Positions 1 through 8,087 of a stretch of DNA of 64,000 nucleotides are shown here, one piece after another. The position numbers and the translations under genes were made by a program. This stretch comes from Agromyces archimandritae (GTDB taxonomy: Bacteria; Actinomycetota; Actinomycetes; Actinomycetales; Microbacteriaceae), in assembly GCF_018024495.1 (NCBI RefSeq), contig NZ_CP071696.1:744001-808000 (forward strand), given 5' to 3'. The notes beneath the pieces were generated by a model that saw nothing but the letters and a program-made list of their open reading frames with translations, made no database searches and had not been told where the DNA came from. Every line of letters begins with the position of its first letter. Position 1 is the first letter of the stretch.

Positions 1-747
1 ACGGTCATCCCCGACTCGCCGAACCAGCCCTACGACATGAAGCAGGTCATCGAGGGCATCGTCGACCACGGCGACTTCCTCGAGGTGCAACCCTTGTTCG
101 CCCCGAACATCGTCATCGGCTTCGGCCGCGTCGAGGGCCGTTCGGTCGGCATCATCGCCAACCAGCCGAATGCGATGGCCGGCACCCTGAACATCGACGC
201 CGGCGAGAAGGCGAGCCGCTTCGTGCGTTTCTGCGACGCGTTCTCGATCCCGATCCTCACCCTCGTCGACGTGCCCGGCTACCTGCCCGGCACCGACCAG
301 GAATGGACGGGCGTCATCCGTCGCGGCGCGAAGCTGCTCTACGCGTACGCCGAGGCGACCGTGCCCCTCGTCACCGTCATCACCCGCAAGGCCTACGGCG
401 GCGCCTACATCGTCATGGGCTCCAAGCAGCTCGGCGCCGACCTCAACCTCGCCTGGCCGACCGCCGAGATCGCCGTCATGGGCGGGCAGGGCGCCGTCAA
501 CATCCTCTACCGCGGCGAGATCAAACGCGCCGAGGAGGCCGGCGAAGACGTCGCCGCCGTGCGGGCCAAGCTCGCCAGCGAGTACACCTACAACGTCGCC
601 TCGCCGTTCCTGGCCGCCGAACGCGGCGAGCTGGACGGCGTCATCGAACCGGCCGCGACCCGCGTCTCGGTCGTGAAGGCGCTGCGCTCGCTCCGCACGA
701 AGCGTGCGAGCATGCCGCAGAAGAAGCACGGCAACATCCCCCTGTAG
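1..747 (+). CDS. accD: Acyl-CoA carboxylase beta (carboxyltransferase) subunit, C-terminal part
   Basis: The reading frame is open from base 1, so the gene starts upstream of the window and about 248 C-terminal residues are present. It transfers CO2 from carboxybiotin to acetyl- or propionyl-CoA, feeding fatty-acid or methylmalonyl-CoA synthesis in the cytoplasm. Family features seen are the acyl-CoA pocket around [20 protein letters not shown], the biotin pocket [13 protein letters not shown], and the stretch [20 protein letters not shown]. The end, KKHGNIPL, is typical of PccB/AccD5-type subunits. An epsilon subunit gene follows 13 bp later, and the biotinylated alpha subunit lies about 9.5 kb downstream. 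Substrate preference cannot be read from this fragment. Confidence 0.95.
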   Translation, partial: TVIPDSPNQPYDMKQVIEGIVDHGDFLEVQPLFAPNIVIGFGRVEGRSVGIIANQPNAMAGTLNIDAGEKASRFVRFCDAFSIPILTLVDVPGYLPGTDQEWTGVIRRGAKLLYAYAEATVPLVTVITRKAYGGAYIVMGSKQLGADLNLAWPTAEIAVMGGQGAVNILYRGEIKRAEEAGEDVAAVRAKLASEYTYNVASPFLAAERGELDGVIEPAATRVSVVKALRSLRTKRASMPQKKHGNIPL

Positions 748-760
748 GCCGAGGAGCAGC

Positions 761-1003
761 ATGGCGCAGATCACCCCGCCGCCCCGCCCGCAGGCCGGGC
801 CCGGCGACATCCGCATCGAAACCGACGGCCTCACCCCTGCCGAGGCCGCAGCGGTCACCGCGGTGACCCTCGCCGCCCTCGACGAGCAGGCGGAGATCGC
901 CCGCGTCGCCCCGCCACCCCCGAGCGGGTGGGAGCTTTCGCGGCGGATGCTGCGGAGCCCGCTGCACCCGGGACCGGGTGCCTGGCGGGCATCCGCCTGG
1001 TAG
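761..1003 (+). CDS. accE: Acyl-CoA carboxylase epsilon subunit
   Basis: An 80-residue protein directly behind accD. Actinobacterial AccE proteins are small, poorly conserved and bind AccD to stabilise the AccA-AccD holoenzyme. The C-terminal pattern here, SGWELSRRMLRSPLHPGPGAWRASAW, is like the W..S.R...LR....GPGAWR.S end of that family (family knowledge, no search run). GAGGAG lies 5 nt before ATG 761, which decides the start. The N-terminal third is Pro-rich and the middle forms an Ala/Glu helix (TPAEAAAVTAVTLAALDEQ). It is very probably co-translated with accD. Confidence 0.85.
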   Translation: MAQITPPPRPQAGPGDIRIETDGLTPAEAAAVTAVTLAALDEQAEIARVAPPPPSGWELSRRMLRSPLHPGPGAWRASAW

Positions 1004-1183
1004 CTCTGCGCCAGCTGACGGCGGCGCGTGGATGCCGGCCGCGGCGTGTATTCACGCTCTCCACGTCGAGTCGCACATCCTTCGGGCGGATCGTCCTTGG
1101 TCCCCCGATCATCGACGATTCTGCTGTGCCTGCCCACGATATCGAGGTTCCGCCGCATCTTTTGTTCGGACCTCATCAGATGC

Positions 1184-1212
1184 TTGATGAAGGTCGGGAT
1201 CTGCCATACGCT
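1184..1212 (+). promoter_or_regulatory. Housekeeping-type promoter for the secreted-protein/ABC cassette
   Basis: TTGATG at 1184-1189, a 17-bp spacer, and TACGCT at 1207-1212 make a good -35/-10 pair. Transcription would start near 1219, leaving about 140 nt of leader before ATG 1359. The rest of the gene-free stretch 1004-1358 has no convincing coding content; frames open through it have no ribosome site and poor codon bias. Confidence 0.5.
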
Positions 1213-1220
1213 GCACTTGC

Positions 1221-1242
1221 AGCTGCTGATCAGCTGCTGATC
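1221..1242 (+). repeat. Two tandem copies of AGCTGCTGATC at the predicted transcription start
   Basis: The 11-mer AGCTGCTGATC occurs twice in a row (1221-1231, 1232-1242) and is followed by AGCTTAATAGCTGA. TGATCAGCTGCTGATCA is also internally palindromic. Its place just after the -10 box suggests an operator or a leader RNA element. The regulator is unknown; the LuxR-type regulator at 7364-8038 is one local candidate. Confidence 0.4.
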
Positions 1243-1358
1243 AGCTTAATAGCTGACCACAACCTGACCGGGGATCTTCCTGCGCGCATGCGAGCCGCGC
1301 CGCCCACAAGCACGCACAAAGCACGCGTTCTTCGATCCCGGCTTTCCTGAAGGGCACC

Positions 1359-1763
1359 ATGAGCAACATGAAGAAGTCGATCGTCTTCAAGCTGTCGGCC
1401 GCAGCGATCGCAGCAGCCGCCATGCTCGGTGTCGGTTCGGCGGCCAACGCGGCGTCGAACTACATCGGGTTCGACGTCAACCTCCCCCGGCTGCAACTCT
1501 GGCAGATCGGATTCGCAACCCAATCGACCGGAACGAGCACGCCCGCACAGGTGAAAGTGTCTGCGATCGGATCGACCTACACCCTCGACGCACGCACGGC
1601 CCTTGAGTACAGCGATGCCAAGGGCGCCATCGCTTCAAACATCAACGAAGGCCAGACGGTCAGCCTGAACAAGCCTTTCAAGGGCAACGTCGGTCTCAAC
1701 GTTCGCAATCACACCCTCGCGGCCGTTCTCGTCCAGGCTCAGGGCCAGTTCCGGTCCAACTGA
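1359..1763 (+). CDS. Small secreted protein, possible bacteriocin-like or toxin-like peptide
   Basis: This 134-residue protein has a clear Sec signal peptide: Lys-rich MSNMKKSIVFK, an Ala-rich core, and a probable cut after SAANA near residue 31. The mature part is about 103 residues, lacks Cys, and looks beta-rich (PAQVKVSAIGSTYTL, GQTVSLNKPFKGNVGLNVR), ending QGQFRSN. No known family is recognised. AAGGG 5 nt before ATG 1359 supports the start; ATG 1368 (MKKS) is an alternative. Three membrane proteins and an ABC ATPase follow in the same direction, the layout of secreted bacteriocin plus transport or immunity loci. A structural surface protein is also possible. Confidence 0.6.
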   Translation: MSNMKKSIVFKLSAAAIAAAAMLGVGSAANAASNYIGFDVNLPRLQLWQIGFATQSTGTSTPAQVKVSAIGSTYTLDARTALEYSDAKGAIASNINEGQTVSLNKPFKGNVGLNVRNHTLAAVLVQAQGQFRSN

Positions 1764-1776
1764 AACGCGGTCGAGG

Positions 1777-2583
1777 ATGAAGCATGTGCACGGTACGGCC
1801 GCTGAGACGTGGCTAGTCTCATCGATTGCGGCCGCACTCTGCGCGATGCTCATGATCGGGTGGGCGACGGTGGAGGCACCGGAATACATCCTCCGTGGCC
1901 CGCTCGATCTCTTCGATATCGCGACATCGCGGTCTCCGGTAGCGCTCGTGATCCCGCTCCTCGCGGCGCTCGCCGGCGCCGGGCCGTTCGTTGCCCGACT
2001 CGTGAACCGTTCAGCATCCCTCATTTGGACCCGAAGCTCGATGCGCCGAGAACTCGTCGGCGCGGTCGCCCGCTCAGCAGGAATCGTCTTCTTCACCTTC
2101 AGTCTGAGCGTCTTTGCCGCCTTTGCCTGGTGTGTCACCATCCTGCCAACGGCCTCTGGAGTACGCTTCGATCCAGTTTCCTACGGACTCTCTGATGCCG
2201 CGGCTGTGACCGCCGATATCGGCGGGCGAGCACTCTTCGGCGATCTCGCCCAGTATGGATACTGGACATTTGGCGTCACTTGGGCCGCCACTACCGGCGT
2301 CCAAGCCGCGGCATACTGCGCCTCAGCTATTGGACTCGGTCTCCTCCTCGGGTTGCCCAGACTCGCCCTCTTTCTTCCTTTCCTCCTCTTTCACATCGAG
2401 ACAGTCGCTTTCTCTCTCGTCGGCGAACCTCGCTTCGGGCTCTTGTATCTCCTCATTCCGTTCGGGCTCTCGCCCGAACCTCCGGTGGTAACGGGCATGG
2501 TGATCGCAGCGCTCGTTGCGGTCAGTACCGCGGCCATTGTCATTCCACTTATTCGAGTGCGCCACATTCGGCTCCTACAATGA
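1777..2583 (+). CDS. Six-helix membrane protein of the ABC cassette (probable permease)
   Basis: A 268-residue protein with about six predicted membrane helices (near residues 13-33, 53-76, 93-124, 166-195, 196-220 and 238-262). It has no soluble domain or enzymatic motif. It begins 13 bp after the secreted protein and its stop overlaps the next start (ATGA at 2580), so the genes are translationally coupled. ATG 1777 has GAGG directly against it, too close for a normal ribosome site; GTG 1786, nine bases further, is an alternative start. It is probably one membrane subunit for the ATPase at 4033-4674, or an immunity protein. No family is recognised. Confidence 0.6.
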   Translation: MKHVHGTAAETWLVSSIAAALCAMLMIGWATVEAPEYILRGPLDLFDIATSRSPVALVIPLLAALAGAGPFVARLVNRSASLIWTRSSMRRELVGAVARSAGIVFFTFSLSVFAAFAWCVTILPTASGVRFDPVSYGLSDAAAVTADIGGRALFGDLAQYGYWTFGVTWAATTGVQAAAYCASAIGLGLLLGLPRLALFLPFLLFHIETVAFSLVGEPRFGLLYLLIPFGLSPEPPVVTGMVIAALVAVSTAAIVIPLIRVRHIRLLQ

Positions 2584-3320
2584 CAGCCAAGCTCGGGGCG
2601 GCCCTCGTCTGGCCGCGCGGGGTTCTCGCCATGGCCGTGCTCTCCGTCGCCCTCGGCGGGTTCGCCGCGCAGGCGGCCCTCCTCGTGCCGCCGTCTTCGG
2701 CTGGACCCATATTGCTTCTCGACGAGATCGCGGGGGTGCTTCGAGCCCCGAATGTGCTTGCCTTTGTCTGGGTGCCGTACGTGCTCTGGACCAGCCTCAT
2801 TGATCTGGGCGCCGCCGACACCCCACCGGCGCTCCTGCGTTATGGATCGCATGTCCAGCGCCTCCTGCGCTTAGGCGTTCTCCGGGGTATTGCCCGGCTG
2901 GGTGCCGGATTGGGCATCGGACTTATCGCGATGGCCGCCGTGCTCATCCTGCTCCATACAGGCGGGGTGACGCTGGCCTCTACAGGTGCGTTCGAAGCTT
3001 GCATGCAGCATGCGATCGGGTGGCTCGGCGGGGCACTCGTGACCCGATGCGCGCTCCTCTGCGTCCTCAGTCTCAGCCACAGAGCGTGGCTGAGCATCAC
3101 GGTCGGTATCGCGACATTCATCACGGTGATGCTTGCGACACTCGGCGATGGCACAGATCTTCTCGGCACCGCGATCGCTCACTTGTTCGGGCAGTCACCG
3201 CCCCAGGCGGATGCTCTGACGATCGCGAGCACGGCGGCAATCCTCTCTTCCATTCTCCTGGCGGTTCTCTTCCTTAGCCTGACGATCGACATACGTGACC
3301 GGGTGAAGGCGATCACATGA
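2580..3320 (+). CDS. Second multi-helix membrane protein of the ABC cassette
   Basis: A 246-residue protein starting at the ATGA overlap with the previous gene; the frame is open further upstream, but the overlap start fits the codon bias. It has about six hydrophobic helices, including GVLAMAVLSVALGGFAAQAA, VLAFVWVPYVLWTSL, GAGLGIGLIAMAAVLILL and the C-terminal ILSSILLAVLFLSLTI. There are no recognisable catalytic residues. Its size and topology resemble ABC-2-type permease halves or small immunity permeases. It overlaps the third membrane gene by 4 bp. Confidence 0.6.
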   Translation: MTAKLGAALVWPRGVLAMAVLSVALGGFAAQAALLVPPSSAGPILLLDEIAGVLRAPNVLAFVWVPYVLWTSLIDLGAADTPPALLRYGSHVQRLLRLGVLRGIARLGAGLGIGLIAMAAVLILLHTGGVTLASTGAFEACMQHAIGWLGGALVTRCALLCVLSLSHRAWLSITVGIATFITVMLATLGDGTDLLGTAIAHLFGQSPPQADALTIASTAAILSSILLAVLFLSLTIDIRDRVKAIT

Positions 3321-4036
3321 TGTTCCAGCGCGTCGTTCCGCCACCGTGGTTCCTCACCATCGTGGCGACGCTCGCCTGCCTTGGCATCCTCACGGCAACC
3401 GGAACGGCAAGAGACGCAATTGCGTTCGTGCCATCGGGCTTTCGCGTGGAGGGACTCCTCACTCCGGCCGGGTTCGAGATCGTCGCCTCGGTCGGCTTCG
3501 CGCTGCTCCGCTTCGAGCGGCACGCGGGTCGCAGTCATCAGGGCTGGGACGAGCAGGTTCGCCTCCGTGCCGGGAGCCACGCCCGATTCGTCCGCCGCAT
3601 CGTTGCGGAGGAGATGGTTGCCGCCGGGGCCCTCGCCGCGACGGTTGTCGTCGTCATCACCTGCAGTCTGGTAGCGCGGTTCGGGCCGGCCGTGCTGATA
3701 GATCCCCTGATCACATCACCGATCGCGGCCTACTTCTTCATCGGATGGTGGCAGCTCGCCTTCTATAGCCTCACGCTCATCGTGGTGCACTTTTGGGCAC
3801 CGGCATGGGTTGCGTTCGGCGCGGCGGCCCTGATCGTCGCGGTTCCTCCGATCGGCGTGAGCCCGCCCTGGCTCCCACTGCACCAGTTCAACATCGACCT
3901 CACCGGTGATGACGACGGAATGCGGATGGCGGTGCTTGTGGTCGCAACCGCGGCCACCGTCGCGCTCGGCATGTCCCGGGCGTCGAAACCACGTCGATCC
4001 ACCCGCACGCAGAGAAGAAGGGCCCTCACCTCATGA
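3317..4036 (+). CDS. Third multi-helix membrane protein of the ABC cassette
   Basis: A 239-residue protein with helices near residues 9-29, 50-65, 96-120, 135-162, 165-185 and 207-225. The short basic tail (KPRRSTRTQRRR) would lie in the cytoplasm under the positive-inside rule. It begins in an ATGA overlap with the preceding gene and ends in one with the ATPase at 4033. The three membrane genes have similar lengths and helix counts but no obvious sequence identity by eye, so they may be diverged subunits of one complex. Function is inferred from context only. Confidence 0.6.
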   Translation: MMFQRVVPPPWFLTIVATLACLGILTATGTARDAIAFVPSGFRVEGLLTPAGFEIVASVGFALLRFERHAGRSHQGWDEQVRLRAGSHARFVRRIVAEEMVAAGALAATVVVVITCSLVARFGPAVLIDPLITSPIAAYFFIGWWQLAFYSLTLIVVHFWAPAWVAFGAAALIVAVPPIGVSPPWLPLHQFNIDLTGDDDGMRMAVLVVATAATVALGMSRASKPRRSTRTQRRRALTS

Positions 4037-4674
4037 GTTCTGTGATCGAGTTGCGCGATGTCCACCTCGGCTTTCGAGGGATGTCACTCCTCACCGGAGT
4101 GAACCTGGTCATCGAAGAAGGCGCATCGTATGCCCTGCACGGACCGAACGGGTCCGGCAAGTCTGCGCTTCTCCGCCTCATGTGCGGCATCACGCGGCCG
4201 ACAAGCGGGAGCGTGCGGGTTGCTGCGAAGTATCTCGATGCCGACCGCACCTACCCGGATCGGTTCGGCGTCGCGATCGACGGCCCTGCATACGTCGGTC
4301 ACCTGAGCGGCGTGCAGAACCTGCGCGAGCTCGCCGGCATCCGCAAGATGGTCGGGGTCGCTCGCATCCACGCCACCATGCGCACCTTCGGCCTCGACCC
4401 CCTCTTGCGCACGCGCGTCTCGCGATACTCACTCGGCATGAAGCAGAAACTCTCACTGTGCCAGGTCTTCCTCGAAGAACCCGATGTCGTTCTCCTCGAC
4501 GAACCGTTCAACGCCCTCGACCGCGAGAGTGTGAGCTTGCTCCGCAACCAGCTCGAAGAGTTCCGCGGACGCGGAGGGACGCTTGTCATGACCAGTCACG
4601 AGCGGGCGCACCTCGACGGTCTCGTCGACGTTGCGCTTGAGATAGAGGGCGGGAAGGTCAACGTCACGGTCTGA
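4033..4674 (+). CDS. ABC transporter ATP-binding protein
   Basis: A 213-residue stand-alone nucleotide-binding domain that powers a transporter, presumably built from the membrane proteins just upstream. It has Walker A GPNGSGKS (37-44), signature YSLGMKQ (132-138, the divergent type of ABC-2 and bacteriocin or antibiotic exporters), Walker B VVLLDEP (152-158) and the switch His in TSHE (about 189). The gene closes the cassette and overlaps its neighbour by 4 bp. The YSLGMKQ signature is common in ATPases paired with separate ABC-2 permeases, which fits export or self-protection rather than nutrient uptake. Confidence 0.85.
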   Translation: MSSVIELRDVHLGFRGMSLLTGVNLVIEEGASYALHGPNGSGKSALLRLMCGITRPTSGSVRVAAKYLDADRTYPDRFGVAIDGPAYVGHLSGVQNLRELAGIRKMVGVARIHATMRTFGLDPLLRTRVSRYSLGMKQKLSLCQVFLEEPDVVLLDEPFNALDRESVSLLRNQLEEFRGRGGTLVMTSHERAHLDGLVDVALEIEGGKVNVTV

Positions 4675-5134
4675 TCCGCTGCCCCGGTGGGTGCCAAGGC
4701 CGCTCGCCGGTGGTCTGGCGAACCGGCCGCCGAGCGGACCGCAAGCGGATCCGCGAGCTGATCGGTGTGCCCGAACCCGGACTGGACGCACCAGCGTGAA
4801 TGGAGTATTGTGCCGCGGGGGTTGAGCGACGACGCTCCGGAACCCTCTCCCGACACGATCTTCCGAACGCGCAAGCGTCGATTCGGCGTGTCCTCATAAA
4901 TGCCGACTGTGCACGGCCTTGCGACTCGCGCAGAATACTTAGTGCAGGTACCGCTTCTAGGTACCGCCGATAGGTCGCCGTTCGGGCAATCCAGGCGACC
5001 GTTGGGGGCGAGTCAGGGCGATATTCGGGTTGTCGCCGTGACTCGGACTTCGGGGGGTCGGTCGGGGACCGGCCCCCCAATTCCTTGCCCGGAACCGGAT
5101 CCCGGGCCTCGCGCCCGGGATTCGCGCCTGTTCC
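4675..5134. other. Convergent intergenic region
   Basis: About 460 bp separate the cassette ATPase from the oppositely transcribed membrane protein. On the plus strand a frame ending at the TGA near 4797 reads like a coding tail (VWRTGRRADRKRIRELIGVPEPGLDAPA, in part), possibly a decayed gene fragment, but there is no start and no family match. GGTACCGC appears twice near 4952 and 4965. Strong hairpins lie at the right end. Nothing else is recognisable. Confidence 0.4.
5052..5121. terminator. Pair of strong hairpins between convergent genes
   Basis: The first hairpin (5052-5078) has six G:C pairs, one G:U and five more pairs around a GGG loop. The second (5099-5121) pairs ATCCCGGGC perfectly with GCCCGGGAT around CTCGC. 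They lie just beyond the stop of the minus-strand gene at 5135 and after the plus-strand cassette, so they probably end transcription from both sides. Confidence 0.6.
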
Positions 5135-6148
5135 TCAGCGCGGGATCTCCAGCCAGAACTCGACCTCGTCGTCCGCGTCGTCGTCGCCGAGCGCCGAGGC
5201 CTCGGCCCCGACCGGCTGGCGGAGGCCGACGACCGTGACCGCCGCGCCCGAGTCCTCCGTCGCCGTCCGGGCGACGATCCGGTCCGCCTTCGAAGCGGCG
5301 ATCGCCTCGGCCAGCCGCGAGAGCACGCGGTCCCGTTCGACCTCGTCGAGCCCGTCGATGCCGCCCTCGTCCAGCAGCGTCACCGTCGCCCCGCGCTCGC
5401 GCGCCCGCTGCACCTCGTGCCGCACGGTGTCGGTCAGCAGCATCCGCCCCCGGATCTCATCGCGGATCGCCGCCTCCAGCATCCGGCACTCCCGGCGCTG
5501 CGCGGGCGTCAGGTCGCCGCCGCGGTCCATGATCCGCCGCAGCATCGGCGCCGCGATGCGATTCGTCTGCGCCAGCCGGAAGCGGCCCTCGAACAGATGC
5601 GCATCCTGCGCCGCCTGCCATGCCGCCGCCTCGCGTTCGGCCTGCGCGAACTTGCGCGCCTCCCGCGCCGCCCGCGCCAGGGCGCTCGCGAGCATGTGCG
5701 CGATCCCCACCCACACGATGCTGCCGAACACCCCGAGGCGGCCGAGCGCCTCCGGCCCGGCCCAGATCCACGTCTCCGCCGCCAAGAACCCCACCCCGAG
5801 CCAGGCGACCACGAGCCGCCGCCTCGCCGCGACGATCGTCATCAGCGTGCCGACGGCCGCGACATGCCACGTCGCGTAGCCGTTGTGGGCGCCCGGGTCG
5901 AGCTGGCTCGTCACGAGCATCGGCAGGGCGATCGCGACCGCGAGGTCGTAGGAGGCGAGCCAGTCCGGCATCCGCACCCGCCGCACGGGCCAGAGGCTCA
6001 ACACGGTCGCGACGACGTACAGCGAGAGCGCGGCGATCGTCGGCCACGGCGTCTCCGGCACGTCCAGCGAATAGATGCCGAGCACGACGTGGTAGCCCGA
6101 GAACATGCCTCCGAGCACGAGCAGCAGCCAGCGCGGGACGGTGATCAC
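5135..6148 (-). CDS. Membrane protein with degenerate sensor-kinase-like cytoplasmic part
   Basis: A 337-residue protein. The N-terminal half has about five membrane helices (LLLVLGGMFSGYHVVLGIYS, IAALSLYVVATVLSLWP, and further ones to about residue 160). The remainder is a long charged helical segment (ARAAREARKFAQAEREAAAW) and a small C-terminal domain ending EVEFWLEIPR. Where a kinase would have its ATP-binding N and G boxes none is visible, so it is probably catalytically inactive. It overlaps the true kinase gene by 4 bp and is last in the regulator-kinase-partner operon. It may sense a signal or modulate the kinase; the role is inferred. Confidence 0.6.
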   Translation of the reverse strand: MITVPRWLLLVLGGMFSGYHVVLGIYSLDVPETPWPTIAALSLYVVATVLSLWPVRRVRMPDWLASYDLAVAIALPMLVTSQLDPGAHNGYATWHVAAVGTLMTIVAARRRLVVAWLGVGFLAAETWIWAGPEALGRLGVFGSIVWVGIAHMLASALARAAREARKFAQAEREAAAWQAAQDAHLFEGRFRLAQTNRIAAPMLRRIMDRGGDLTPAQRRECRMLEAAIRDEIRGRMLLTDTVRHEVQRARERGATVTLLDEGGIDGLDEVERDRVLSRLAEAIAASKADRIVARTATEDSGAAVTVVGLRQPVGAEASALGDDDADDEVEFWLEIPR

Positions 6149-7377
6149 GTCGTCGCCCCGTCCACCCCGGCGGGCCAGGCGATCGTCACCGTCGTGCCCT
6201 CCCCCGGCCAGCTCGTCACGACGGCGGTGCCGCCGGCGCCGGCCATCCGCTCCTCGATCGAGACCCGCAGGCCGAGCCGCTCGTTCGGCACGTCCTGCAG
6301 GGCGAAGCCGCGGCCGTTGTCGGCGACCTCGACGACGACGCCGCCCGTGCCGACCCCGCGCACGCGAAGCTCCCGCCGCGTCGTCCGCCCGGCCTCGTCG
6401 GCATGCTGCAGGCTGTTGACCATCGCCTGCACCGTCGCCGAGTACACCGCCTCGATCGCCTCGACGGTGAGCTCGACGCCGGCCGCGTTCACCACCCGCA
6501 CCGTGAACGGCGCGGCGAAGGTCGTCAGGGCCGCCCGGATGCGCCGCACCAGCACCGTCAGGCCCACGCTCTCCACCGTGCGCGGTCCGCTCGCCCCCGC
6601 CTCGTCGAGACGCCGCACGGCATCCCGAGCCATGCGCGCGGCCAGCCGCTGCTCCTCCGGGGTCTCGGCGGCCGCCGCCGACAGCAGCGTCGTCAGGACG
6701 CTATCGTGCACGAGGGCGTCGATCCGCACCCGTTCGATCTCGTTCGCGTGCTGGCGGGCGGCGACGTCGTAGCGGCGCAGCGCGGCATCCTGTGCGCCGT
6801 CGACGGCACGGGAGGCCTGCCGCAGCATCGTGATGATGATGAGCACCACGAAGCCGAGGATCATCGCGTACAGGGCATCGAGCGTCGCAAGCAGGGTGTC
6901 GGCCTGGCCGCCGGGGGCGGTCGCGCGCAGCACTCCGTACCAGGCGGGCACGAGCACGGTGTAGGCGACGGATGCCGCCAGCGGGAACGCGATCGCCGCC
7001 GCCGACGTCGCGACGTTCGCGAGGTAATACAGCCACGGCGGGCCGCCGAGCGCGGCCGGATCGTCCACGAGCAGGGGCCAGGCGGCGAGGGCGGCCGCGT
7101 AGAGCACGGCGAAGGCGGCTGCGGTGCCGGTGACGGCGACCTTGCCGATGCTCGCCACGGCGAGCGCGACCACCCCGCCGTAGAGCAGCGCCATGAGCGT
7201 CGTGCCGGCGCCCACGGCGAGCGCCTCGGACTGCTCGAGGGCCACCGGCACCGTCTGGGCGGCGAAGACGAGGCCGAAGATGCCGACGGCACGGGCGACG
7301 ACGGTCTCGACCTGTGCGCTCGAGACGGCGGTTCGGTGCGGCGCGAAGCGCGCCATCCGCCAGTCAGCCGCGGGCAT
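6145..7377 (-). CDS. Sensor histidine kinase (NarL/DesK-like class)
   Basis: A 410-residue membrane kinase. About six N-terminal helices are followed by a dimerisation/phosphoacceptor helix with VHDSVLTTLLSA, where the His is the likely phosphorylation site. A C-terminal ATP-binding domain has the N box region MVNSLQHADEAG and the G1 box EVADNGRGF. The end, AVVTSWPGEGTTVTIAWP, fits the G2 region. It would phosphorylate the LuxR-type regulator encoded just upstream, with which it overlaps by 14 bp. The signal is unknown; its placement beside the secreted-protein/ABC cassette raises the possibility of peptide or membrane-stress sensing. Confidence 0.85.
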   Translation of the reverse strand: MPAADWRMARFAPHRTAVSSAQVETVVARAVGIFGLVFAAQTVPVALEQSEALAVGAGTTLMALLYGGVVALAVASIGKVAVTGTAAAFAVLYAAALAAWPLLVDDPAALGGPPWLYYLANVATSAAAIAFPLAASVAYTVLVPAWYGVLRATAPGGQADTLLATLDALYAMILGFVVLIIITMLRQASRAVDGAQDAALRRYDVAARQHANEIERVRIDALVHDSVLTTLLSAAAAETPEEQRLAARMARDAVRRLDEAGASGPRTVESVGLTVLVRRIRAALTTFAAPFTVRVVNAAGVELTVEAIEAVYSATVQAMVNSLQHADEAGRTTRRELRVRGVGTGGVVVEVADNGRGFALQDVPNERLGLRVSIEERMAGAGGTAVVTSWPGEGTTVTIAWPAGVDGATT

Positions 7378-8038
7378 CGTCTGGGTCGATGCTCGGCAGG
7401 ATGCCGTCTTCGACGGCCCGACGCAGCAGATCCACCTTCGTGGGGGCGGGCCGGCCGACTTCGACGTACTTCTGCCGGATGCGGTCGAGATACTCGCGCG
7501 CCGTCGAATGCGCGATGCCGAGCTGCACCGCGACGAGTTTCAGCGGCAGCCCGGAGGCGTACAGGTGCAGCACATCGCGTTCACGGCGGCCGAGGGCGGC
7601 CTTGGCGAAGTCGTGGTCGGCTTCGATCGCGCTGGCCCATTCGAGGTTGTTCAGCACGTCGCCGCGGGCGACGGTCTCGATGGCGGCGAGCACGGTCGAC
7701 ATGGGCGAGGATTTCGGGATGACGCCGGCGGCGCCGGCGGCGAGCGCCTCGCGGACGGCGGCGACGCGGTCGGCGATGGAGTGGACGAGCACGGCACTGC
7801 CGGTGGCGAGGATGGATCGGACGTTCTCGGTGACGCTGGAGCCGTCGCCGAGCGAGAGGTCGAGCACGACGAGCTGTGCGGGCCGGCCGCGGAGGGTCTT
7901 CAGCAGTTCGGTCACGGTCGCCGTCGAGGCGACGACGGTGTGCCCGGCGTCTTCGCATGCGGCGCGGAGGCCCAGCCGCACGGCCTCGTGATCGTCCACG
8001 ATCGCGATCGTGCCCTGCTCTGCGGCCTTCCGCGTCAC
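7364..8038 (-). CDS. LuxR/NarL-family response regulator
   Basis: A 224-residue two-component transcription factor starting at GTG 8038. The receiver domain has acidic residues D15-D16 (IVDDHE), phosphoacceptor D60 (VVLDLSL) and the conserved Lys in GVIPKSS. The C-terminal helix-turn-helix covers RRERDVLHLYASGLPLKLVAVQLGIAHSTAREYLDRI in part, a LuxR-type domain slightly diverged from the usual LTxRE start. It is first in a three-gene operon with its kinase and a kinase-like partner. Target promoters are unknown. Confidence 0.9.
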   Translation of the reverse strand: MTRKAAEQGTIAIVDDHEAVRLGLRAACEDAGHTVVASTATVTELLKTLRGRPAQLVVLDLSLGDGSSVTENVRSILATGSAVLVHSIADRVAAVREALAAGAAGVIPKSSPMSTVLAAIETVARGDVLNNLEWASAIEADHDFAKAALGRRERDVLHLYASGLPLKLVAVQLGIAHSTAREYLDRIRQKYVEVGRPAPTKVDLLRRAVEDGILPSIDPDDARG

Positions 8039-8087
8039 CGGTGCCTGCCTCTCGCGTGTCGTTCGCTGCGGCGGACGCGGGCCCGCC

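Noticed and set aside
928..1350. Open frame of 140 codons between accE and the secreted-protein gene
   Set aside because: It overlaps accE, has no ribosome site, and runs across the promoter and tandem repeats; the composition is not like coding DNA.
1359..1763. Lactococcin-972-type bacteriocin
   Set aside because: The size, composition and C-terminal sequence do not match that family, and the large partner membrane protein of that system is absent; only the general bacteriocin-like layout is retained as an idea.
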